This document shows, in pieces, positions 6,599 to 13,108 of a stretch of 15,328 nt of DNA. The notes below the pieces were generated by a model. It saw nothing but the letters and a program-made list of their open reading frames with translations. It ran no database searches and was not told the origin of the DNA. Position numbers and translations under genes: made by a program. Source of the DNA: an uncultured Flavobacteriales bacterium (GTDB taxonomy: Bacteria; Bacteroidota; Bacteroidia; Flavobacteriales_D; Sanyastnellaceae); contig CALKHD010000039.1 of the NCBI GenBank assembly GCA_938092195.1, positions 1-15,328 of the forward strand, read 5' to 3'. Position 1 is the stretch's first letter, and each line of letters opens with the position of its first letter.

Positions 6599-7351
6599 TT
6601 AATGCCCGCCACCCGATGGGAGCGTCAATGGCAACGTCAGAACGGGTTGGGCCTTTGTTTCTGAAGGCGCATCCTCTTGTGGCGCAGCGGCGTCTTTGGT
6701 TTCCTTGGCTGCCTCTTCCACCACAGGGTCCAATTCCGCTTCGTCTGCTGCCTCCATGTCGACCTCGTCTGTGGTCATGTCATTGGCTTCAACAGCGGTC
6801 TGCGACGGTGCAACATCAACTTCGGCGATTGCTGGGTTTGGATGCGCAGCGCCTTCCGAGGAAACGACATTCAAAGTCGCAGCGCCTTCAGCGTTGGGTC
6901 TCATTTCTTCCACAACATCCCCTGGACCTGAGACCATTTGGGACTCCGACCTTGTGTCTGGCAGAACCTGAGTCTTTTCAAGTTCTTCTACTGGAGCTTT
7001 ATTCTCACTGGTAATCAACGTGGTAGACTCAGCTGCGACGGGCACTGGGTCGTTGGATGGCGTTGGATTCGGCGAGGGAGCCACTGGCTCAACCACTTGC
7101 ACCTCCGGACCCGGTACTGCCTGTTCACTGCCTGAATCCACAGAATCGATTAAAAAGAGCCAAGAGCCCACCAAAAGGCAGGCACCAGCAATGATGCCCA
7201 GTCTTATCCCCAATCCGAGAGATCTGGCTCCGGTCGAGAAAATGACCTCATTCGGCGGGGGCGCAGGCACCGTGGCTCCGCTCAGAAGTGAGCGGCAATG
7301 CTGATCAAATGCAGCATCCATGGCATCCATATCGTGTGACGTTTGTTTCAT
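6599..7351 (-). CDS. Putative anti-sigma factor: single-pass membrane protein with acidic, proline-rich periplasmic tail
   Basis: 250 residues. A short cytoplasmic N-terminus (1-45, with MDAAFDQHCRSLLSGA and a PAPPP stretch) is followed by one transmembrane helix (about 46-68, LGIIAGACLLVGSWLFLI). A long low-complexity tail (70-250) is dominated by Glu, Asp, Ala, Pro, Val and Thr and ends LTLPLTLPSGGGH. There is no FecR or zinc-binding anti-sigma motif. The role is inferred from context and architecture: its ATG overlaps the stop of the upstream ECF sigma gene (ATGA, 7351-7348), implying coupled translation. The N-terminus, with a short motif before Pro-rich sequence and a membrane helix, resembles Bacteroidota sigma-linked membrane proteins. 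The tail may span periplasm or peptidoglycan, possibly toward the OMP encoded next. Confidence 0.65.
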   Translation of the reverse strand: MKQTSHDMDAMDAAFDQHCRSLLSGATVPAPPPNEVIFSTGARSLGLGIRLGIIAGACLLVGSWLFLIDSVDSGSEQAVPGPEVQVVEPVAPSPNPTPSNDPVPVAAESTTLITSENKAPVEELEKTQVLPDTRSESQMVSGPGDVVEEMRPNAEGAATLNVVSSEGAAHPNPAIAEVDVAPSQTAVEANDMTTDEVDMEAADEAELDPVVEEAAKETKDAAAPQEDAPSETKAQPVLTLPLTLPSGGGH

Positions 7352-7944
7352 GGTGTATCGACCTTTGCATCGAGGTCCGTACTGGGTATAGACTGCGCTC
7401 TTGCCGAAAGGGTTGCAAGGACGTTCTGTAAATATTTCCTCGCTCGGCTCAGCTGACTCTTCGAGGTGTTCACATCCACACCCAATTGATCTGCAATTTC
7501 TTGGTGCTTGAAACCTTCAATCACATACATGCAAAACACAGTGCGGTACCCCAAGGGGAGCTTGGAAATGGCCAACTCCAATTCACCCGCTGTGAATTCA
7601 CTGTCGTTTTTATTCTGCAAATCACCGGGGGTGGCATGGACGTCATTGATGTCCTGATGGTGGCTGTGCTTGAGATTTCGGCGATAGTGCGTAATGGCCG
7701 TATTGACCACAATCCTTCGCATCCACCCTTCGAAAGAGAAGTCGTCTCTGTAGCTATTGATGTGCTTGAATATCTTGACAAAACTGTCCTGCAAAACATC
7801 CTCAGCGTCCTCTCGGGCGTTGGTGTGCCGAATGGCGGTGGCAAAAAGCTGGCCGCTGAACTTGGAGTAAAGTTCACGCTGGGCTGAGGGGTGCTGAGAC
7901 TTGCACCCATCAATCAATTCCAACAACTCTTTAGACGAGGCCAT
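7348..7944 (-). CDS. ECF-type RNA polymerase sigma factor (sigma-70 family)
   Basis: 198 residues with the two-domain ECF layout. Region 2 spans about 22-92: core-binding and -10 recognition helices with REDAEDVLQDSFVKIFKHI, then FEGWMRRIVVNTAITHYRR. Region 4 spans about 120-175: LPLGYRTVFCMYVIEGFKHQ, then the helix-turn-helix HQEIADQLGVDVNTSKSQLSRARKYLQ. Regions 1.1 and 3 are absent. It directs RNA polymerase to a small, unidentified promoter set, normally held inactive by a partner. The four-base overlap with the next gene identifies the likely partner. It starts 41 bases after the ACMSD stop, so it could be read from upstream or have its own promoter; no clear -7/-33 pair is visible in that gap. 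A helical, polar linker (93-119) joins the domains. Confidence 0.94.
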   Translation of the reverse strand: MASSKELLELIDGCKSQHPSAQRELYSKFSGQLFATAIRHTNAREDAEDVLQDSFVKIFKHINSYRDDFSFEGWMRRIVVNTAITHYRRNLKHSHHQDINDVHATPGDLQNKNDSEFTAGELELAISKLPLGYRTVFCMYVIEGFKHQEIADQLGVDVNTSKSQLSRARKYLQNVLATLSARAQSIPSTDLDAKVDTP

Positions 7945-7985
7945 TTATTTGTAAACGCAATCTTTGGCGAAACCGTTGCTCTCGA

Positions 7986-8999
7986 TCAGCCCGTGAACTG
8001 ATCTTTCTTCAAACCGAGCCAATCTAAAGCTGAGCCATGGAAAATGGCGGCCCGCTGCTCCTCAGACAGGTCCATGTCGGTCTCGATGTATTTCCCAAAC
8101 TCCAAGTCACCCAACGGGAAGGGATAATCCGACCCCATCACGACCTTTTCGGCGCCCTGCAGCTCCAACACATACTCCATCATTCTCGCGTCGTGGGTGA
8201 TGCTGTCCACCCAAAATTTTCCGACCGCTTCACGGGGGTTGTTTGGGTTGTCAACTGCCACCAAATCGGGACGACAACGCCATCCATGTTCGATTCTACC
8301 AAGCGTGGCCAAGAAAGCCCCTGAAGCATGACTGAACATGACCCTCAGCTTGGGGAATTCGTCAAACACGCCAGAAAACACCATGGAACAAGCGGCCCTA
8401 GAGGTTTCTGCAGGCATGCCCACCAGCCAAGGCAACCAATACTTGGTCATCATTTCCTTGCCCATCATGTCCCATGGATGCACCATGATGGCCATCCCAA
8501 GCCGCTCACAAGCCTCCCAAAGCGGCTTAAACCGCGGCTCAGAAAGGTTGTAACCGTTGATGTTGGAGCCGATTTGCACCCCGTGTAAACCCAATTTCTT
8601 GCAACGCTCCAACTCCGCAATGCTCAAATCGGTGTCCTGCATGGGCAGTGTGCCCAACCCCACATAATGGCGGGGGTGGTCCTGGACAGTTCTGGCCACG
8701 TCATCATTGAGAAACCGTGCAATGTCTGCTGTGTCTTTGGGCTTGGCCCAGTAGGCGAACAGCACGGGGATGGTGCAGATGACCTGAACTTGAACCCCCG
8801 CTTTTCCATACTCTTCAATCCGAACTTCCGGGTCCCAGCAATTGGATTGAACCTCGCGAAAAAACCGGTCACCCTGCATCATTCTAGCGGCCCCCTCTCG
8901 GTGGTGTTCGAGGTGAATGAACGACCCGTAACCCAGCTTCCGGCTCCAATCGGGCAGCTGTTTGGGCATGATGTGGGTGTGGGTGTCGATCTTCAGCAT
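7986..8999 (-). CDS. 2-amino-3-carboxymuconate-6-semialdehyde decarboxylase (ACMSD), amidohydrolase family
   Basis: 337 residues from the ATG at 8999, nearly identical in length to characterised ACMSDs (human 336). The enzyme decarboxylates ACMS, the product of 3-hydroxyanthranilate dioxygenase in tryptophan (kynurenine) or 2-nitrobenzoate catabolism, diverting carbon from quinolinate toward 2-aminomuconate. It has a TIM-barrel metal centre: DTHTHIMP with His7 and His9, MVHPWD with His174, MFSHASG with His224 and GSDYPFPLG with Asp291. Arg235 in LGRIEHGW matches the substrate-carboxylate arginine, and an Arg at 48 sits just before SNCWDP. I rejected the upstream start at 9089 because it adds 30 residues ahead of the beta-1 strand and overlaps the SBP gene. 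It lies five bases after the SBP stop, with no other kynurenine genes in the window. Confidence 0.93.
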   Translation of the reverse strand: MLKIDTHTHIMPKQLPDWSRKLGYGSFIHLEHHREGAARMMQGDRFFREVQSNCWDPEVRIEEYGKAGVQVQVICTIPVLFAYWAKPKDTADIARFLNDDVARTVQDHPRHYVGLGTLPMQDTDLSIAELERCKKLGLHGVQIGSNINGYNLSEPRFKPLWEACERLGMAIMVHPWDMMGKEMMTKYWLPWLVGMPAETSRAACSMVFSGVFDEFPKLRVMFSHASGAFLATLGRIEHGWRCRPDLVAVDNPNNPREAVGKFWVDSITHDARMMEYVLELQGAEKVVMGSDYPFPLGDLEFGKYIETDMDLSEEQRAAIFHGSALDWLGLKKDQFTG

Positions 9000-9004
9000 T
9001 GGGC

Positions 9005-10648
9005 TCAATTTACGGAGGGAGCCTGTCCGGACAGTCGGACCTTTCTCAGGTCGAGTCGATTGGTTGCACTGATTTGCCAGCCGGTCCAATCTGAAGAGAC
9101 CAAATGCAGCACCTCATCGTGCCACAGGGGGATCAAGGGCATTTGAGACATTGCGAGCTGTTCAATTTTTCTCAACAGGGCTTGCCTTTCCTCGCCTTCG
9201 TTCATTTGAGCAGCTTGACTAAGCCACATGTCCACATCAGAGTCGGAAAAATGGGTGTAGTTGGGGCCTTTCGGGGCCCACCTCTGAGAATCAAACAAGC
9301 TGAGGAAGTTCTCTGCATCGGCATAATCGGCCAACCATGACTTCCTGAACAAGGGCACTTGGCTTTTGGCCACCCTTTCGGCATCCAAGGCACTGGGTGC
9401 AACGTCAATGGCCACGTCCAACCCAAATTCGGACCACGCATGCTGGAGTGCTGCGGCCAAATCTGCCGTGGCCGGCTTGGTTCCCAGCACCAGGCCTGTG
9501 AGCCTGGAGTCTTCGTCAATTCCATGCTGGGCCAGCAGCCAACGTGCCGAGTCTGCATGGTGCTCCAATTCGAACATTACAGGTCGGTCCAACTCAGAAA
9601 ACCCCGGCATGCCTGGCGGAACGAATCCCACGGCTGGGGCAGCCCCTCCAGCGCGCAATTCCCTCACCAGTTCAGACCGGTCCAACGCCATGCTCATGGC
9701 CCTTCTCACGCCCAAGGGAAGCGCGGGGAACCCCTGCTCCGCCATGGCCAATGAATCCACCGAGATCCCGATGTAGTCGGTTTTGAGGTAAGGGGTTGTA
9801 TGGCGAACAAACCTGCCCTTCCACTCTGGTTTCCAAGCCCCAGAGCCGTCGAAAAAAACCTCCATCCATTCTGCACTGGGAGCGGAAACAAAATCATAAC
9901 GGCCTTGTCTGAACCCCAGCATTTCGGCCCCCTCCTCCCGGTTGAATTCCAAACGAACCCCGTCGATGTACGGCAGCACTGCACCCGAACTGTCCCGCAT
10001 CCAATACCCTGGATTGGCATGCAAGACCATGGCCGTTTCCGGAAGCCAGCCCCGAAGGATAAACGGCCCTGTTCCAAGGTCACCCGTGTCGGGATCGCCG
10101 ACCCACCCGCCACCTTTCAAAATGCTGGCTTGAGTGGTGGCCAACAATCCGGCAAACACAGGATTTGCTTGTGCCAAATTCAAGTGAAGGCTGTCCTCAG
10201 AAATCACCTCTACCCCAGATGTGGAATGCAAGTCACGCAGAACCCACCTGCCTGGCAAGGCTTCGGCTGGGTCCAACAACCGCTCGAAACTCATGGCCAC
10301 ATCTTTCGCCCCGAGCAATGTACCATCGTGGAAACGGGCATTCCGCAATTTGAAGGCATACACCAAACCGTCATCCGATACCGACCAAGTCTGAGCCAAA
10401 GCGGGAACCACATTCAAATCGGCATCCAACTCCAACAGCCCCTCATACAATTGGTCCACCGCCCACATGGTCTCCAGGTCCATGGCTTTGGCTGGATCGA
10501 GTGTCCGAATGCCATCCGAGGCATTGTAGGTCAACAGGCGGAATTTTTCAGCCTCTTCGTGAGGTCCTGAACAACCGCAAAGGGCCACCAAACCTGACGC
10601 CAAAAGCACCATGGTTCTCGTCAATGGGTCCTGTGGTCTTCCGAACAT
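9005..10648 (-). CDS. Orphan ABC-type solute-binding lipoprotein (SBP family 5, OppA/DppA-like)
   Basis: 547 residues. The N-terminus has an Arg-containing head, a hydrophobic stretch VLLASGLVAL and a lipobox-like LCGC with Cys26 as likely lipidation site, so the protein is probably membrane-anchored. The mature part follows the family 5 pattern: RTLDPAKAMDLETMWAVDQLYEGLLELD with WSVSDDGLVYAFKLRNARFHDG near the start, TGPFIL, then domain II with GVRRAMSMALDRSEL, and a late SWLADYADAENFLSLF. Family 5 proteins bind peptides, nickel or sugars for import, but the ligand cannot be told here. No permease or ATPase genes accompany it in the window. It is divergent from the TonB-dependent receptor and followed after five bases by ACMSD. 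Confidence 0.92.
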   Translation of the reverse strand: MFGRPQDPLTRTMVLLASGLVALCGCSGPHEEAEKFRLLTYNASDGIRTLDPAKAMDLETMWAVDQLYEGLLELDADLNVVPALAQTWSVSDDGLVYAFKLRNARFHDGTLLGAKDVAMSFERLLDPAEALPGRWVLRDLHSTSGVEVISEDSLHLNLAQANPVFAGLLATTQASILKGGGWVGDPDTGDLGTGPFILRGWLPETAMVLHANPGYWMRDSSGAVLPYIDGVRLEFNREEGAEMLGFRQGRYDFVSAPSAEWMEVFFDGSGAWKPEWKGRFVRHTTPYLKTDYIGISVDSLAMAEQGFPALPLGVRRAMSMALDRSELVRELRAGGAAPAVGFVPPGMPGFSELDRPVMFELEHHADSARWLLAQHGIDEDSRLTGLVLGTKPATADLAAALQHAWSEFGLDVAIDVAPSALDAERVAKSQVPLFRKSWLADYADAENFLSLFDSQRWAPKGPNYTHFSDSDVDMWLSQAAQMNEGEERQALLRKIEQLAMSQMPLIPLWHDEVLHLVSSDWTGWQISATNRLDLRKVRLSGQAPSVN

Positions 10649-10698
10649 GCGGAAAAGTTAAACTTCCTGCGGGCAGTGCGGTTCTACTTTTCGACGCC
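10649..10698. promoter_or_regulatory. Divergent SBP / TonB-receptor intergenic region (candidate promoters)
   Basis: These 50 bases separate two divergent starts. Both strands carry -7-like sequences matching five of the six defined positions of TAnnTTTG: TACTTTTC on plus (10685-10692) and TAACTTTT on minus (10660-10653). Both would place transcription starts at or near the start codons, implying very short or no leaders. An 11-base imperfect dyad AAGTT-A-AACTT (10655-10665) lies next to the SBP start. No TTG -33 element is positioned properly on either strand. Confidence 0.3.
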
Positions 10699-13098
10699 AT
10701 GAACTCAACTTTGTCCACCCTGCGGATGCTCCTCGCTTTGGCCTTGGCCACAAGCCTCGCCCAATCCGTTGTTGCCCAAGATTTTACACTGAGCGGCAGG
10801 ATCATTGACGCCAACACAGGCGAGTACATTTTGGGGGCAACTGTGATTGTCGACGGGGCCACCATGGGCACGGCCAGCAACACTTATGGGTTTTACAGCC
10901 TGTCTTTGCCCGCAGGTGAGCACCGCTTGAACTGTTCCTTCATCGGTTATCAGACCGAAACGCAACAGGTGTCATTGTCCTCGGACCAAGCCTTGGATTT
11001 CGAGCTCAAGACCAATGTGATCGCAGTGGCGGCTGCCGAAGTCGAAGCCGACAAGTCCGCCAATACAGAAAGCACCGATTTGGGCAAAGTCACCGTTGGG
11101 GTGGAGACCATTAAGTCCTTGCCTGCCTTGCTCGGTGAAGTTGACGTGCTCAAGGTGATTCAATTCCTGCCGGGCATTCAGAGTGCCGGCGAAGGCAACA
11201 GCGGCTTTTATGTTCGGGGAGGTGGCCCCGATCAAAACCTGGTGTTGGTGGACGATGCCGTGGTGTACAACGCTTCCCATTTGTTTGGTTTCTTCAGCGT
11301 TTTCAATCCGGACGCAGTAAAAGACATCGATGTCACGAAGGGAACCATGCCCGCGCGATTTGGCGGCCGGGTGTCTTCCGTTCTCGACATTGGACTCAAA
11401 GAAGGCAATGCCCGAAAAACAGTGGTCAGTGGAGGCCTGGGGCTGATCAGTTCAAGGCTCACCGTTGAAGCGCCCATTGTGGAAGACACAGCGAGCTTCA
11501 TCATCAGTGGTCGCCGAACCTACATCGATGTTTTGGCCAAGCCTTTTGTCAACCCAGAAAGCGCATTTGCAGGATCGGGCTATTACTTCTACGACTTGAA
11601 TGCCAAAGTCAACTGGAGGGCTTCAAGGAAGAACCAATTCTACCTCAGCGGTTACTTCGGTCGAGATGTATTCAACTTCCGGTCCAACGCGGCAGATTTT
11701 GGAAGCCGAATTCCTTGGGGCAACGCAACGGTCACTGGGCGCTGGAACCACGTGATCAACGACAAGGCATTCCTGACCACCACTGCTACCTACAGCGATT
11801 ATGAGTTTGCATTTGAAGCGCAGCAAGACAGCTTCATATTTGGTTTTCGGAGCGGAATTGATGACCGCGGTCTGAAGTCCCGGCTGACCCTATACCCCAA
11901 TGTTCGGCACACAGTACGCGCAGGGTTGGAATACACCTTTCACACCTTCTTGCCCACTGAATTTTACGCCAGCTCCAATGGTTTGGACTTTGACTTGGGC
12001 GATGCCGTTCGCAACCGAAGCCACGAAGTCGGTGTTTACGTGGAAGATGAATTCGACATCTCCGAAGCTTTTAGAATCAACGCCGGCATTCGATATAGCG
12101 CTTTTCTGCAAACGGGGCCCTTCACCCGATACATCCCCCCGACAGATGCAGACCCCCTGGCTGCCACCACAGATCCCGAGGAAATCGTTTACCAATCGGG
12201 CGACATCGTTTCCCAACACGGCGGGCTAGAACCTCGTCTGTCCATGAGACTGAAGACCGGACCCAGGAGCTCCATCAAGGCCGGTGTAGGCCGGAATCTG
12301 CAGTACATCCACCTGGCCTCCCTTTCACCTACGTCGCTGCCCGGAGACATTTGGCTTCCCAGTTCGGACCGAGTCGACCCCCAAGAAGGCACACAGGTCT
12401 CTGCTGGATATTTCCGAGACTTTGGCGCGGACCGGAACATCGAATTTTCCTTCGAAGTGTACCACAAATGGCTCACCAACTTGGTGGCCTATCGCGAAGG
12501 AAGCAGCCCAGAAGACAACGTCCGAAACAATGTCGACAACAACCTGGTCTTCGGAGATGGGACCAGCTATGGGGCGGAGTTCTTTTTGAAGCGCCGACGC
12601 GGAGACTGGACGGGCTGGCTGGGCTACACATGGAGCAAAACAGACCGGAACTTTGACGACCTCAACAACGGATTGCCATTCCCAGCCCGTTATGACCGCA
12701 GACACGACATGAGCTTGATTTTGGAGTGGACCTTGGACGACCGCTGGAAATTGGGGGGCACTTTCATCTACGGCACTGGAAACGCCATCACGGTTCCCGC
12801 CCAGCGTTACTTCCTTGACGGCACCCTGCTTGACGTGTATGGGCCCAGAAATGGCTTCAGAATGCCCGCCTATCACCGGGCTGACTTCGGTGCCACCCAC
12901 ACCCCCCGACCCAAAGGCGGTAAAGTGAGGCATGGCCAATGGGTCTTCTCGGTGTACAACTTGTACAACCGCCAGAACCCCTACTTCATCTATTTCGGCA
13001 ACGATGGCGAGATCTCCGAAGGCACCTTGGACATCCAAGCATACCAAGTGAGTTTATTTCCCATCCTGCCATCGGTGACCTGGAACTTCAAGTTTTAA
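10699..13098 (+). CDS. TonB-dependent outer-membrane receptor with N-terminal carboxypeptidase-regulatory-like domain
   Basis: 799 residues. The signal peptide (1-26) ends VVA before Gln27. A carboxypeptidase-D regulatory-like beta-sandwich covers about 28-103 (TLSGRIIDANTGEYILGATV, with YGFYSLSLPAGEH and SFIGYQTE). The plug domain (about 135-235) has LPALLGEVDVLKVIQFLPGI, FYVRGGGPDQNLVLVDDA and ARFGGRVSSVLDI. The rest is a 22-strand-type barrel ending in Phe799, typical for outer-membrane insertion. It imports an unidentified substrate across the outer membrane using TonB energy; no SusD partner follows, so glycan uptake of the SusCD kind is unlikely. I chose the ATG at 10699 because the frame's upstream extension to 10501 lies opposite the SBP coding region and precedes the signal peptide. 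The ABC exporter gene starts 10 bases after its stop. Confidence 0.94.
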   Translation: MNSTLSTLRMLLALALATSLAQSVVAQDFTLSGRIIDANTGEYILGATVIVDGATMGTASNTYGFYSLSLPAGEHRLNCSFIGYQTETQQVSLSSDQALDFELKTNVIAVAAAEVEADKSANTESTDLGKVTVGVETIKSLPALLGEVDVLKVIQFLPGIQSAGEGNSGFYVRGGGPDQNLVLVDDAVVYNASHLFGFFSVFNPDAVKDIDVTKGTMPARFGGRVSSVLDIGLKEGNARKTVVSGGLGLISSRLTVEAPIVEDTASFIISGRRTYIDVLAKPFVNPESAFAGSGYYFYDLNAKVNWRASRKNQFYLSGYFGRDVFNFRSNAADFGSRIPWGNATVTGRWNHVINDKAFLTTTATYSDYEFAFEAQQDSFIFGFRSGIDDRGLKSRLTLYPNVRHTVRAGLEYTFHTFLPTEFYASSNGLDFDLGDAVRNRSHEVGVYVEDEFDISEAFRINAGIRYSAFLQTGPFTRYIPPTDADPLAATTDPEEIVYQSGDIVSQHGGLEPRLSMRLKTGPRSSIKAGVGRNLQYIHLASLSPTSLPGDIWLPSSDRVDPQEGTQVSAGYFRDFGADRNIEFSFEVYHKWLTNLVAYREGSSPEDNVRNNVDNNLVFGDGTSYGAEFFLKRRRGDWTGWLGYTWSKTDRNFDDLNNGLPFPARYDRRHDMSLILEWTLDDRWKLGGTFIYGTGNAITVPAQRYFLDGTLLDVYGPRNGFRMPAYHRADFGATHTPRPKGGKVRHGQWVFSVYNLYNRQNPYFIYFGNDGEISEGTLDIQAYQVSLFPILPSVTWNFKF

Positions 13099-13108
13099 CT
13101 TCGCTGGC

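Noticed and set aside
9000..9089. N-terminal extension of ACMSD by 30 residues
   Set aside because: Would overlap the SBP coding end; the ATG at 8999 puts the HxH zinc motif at residues 7-9, as in characterised ACMSDs.
9800..10570. 256-residue plus-strand open frame opposite the solute-binding protein
   Set aside because: Antisense to a clear family 5 SBP; composition is that of a shadow frame.
10501..10698. N-terminal extension of the TonB receptor by 66 residues
   Set aside because: Lies opposite the start of the SBP gene and would bury the signal peptide internally.
12325..13047. 240-residue minus-strand open frame within the TonB receptor barrel
   Set aside because: Antisense to strong barrel coding sequence; low-information Val/Gly/Glu-rich translation with no domain or start context.
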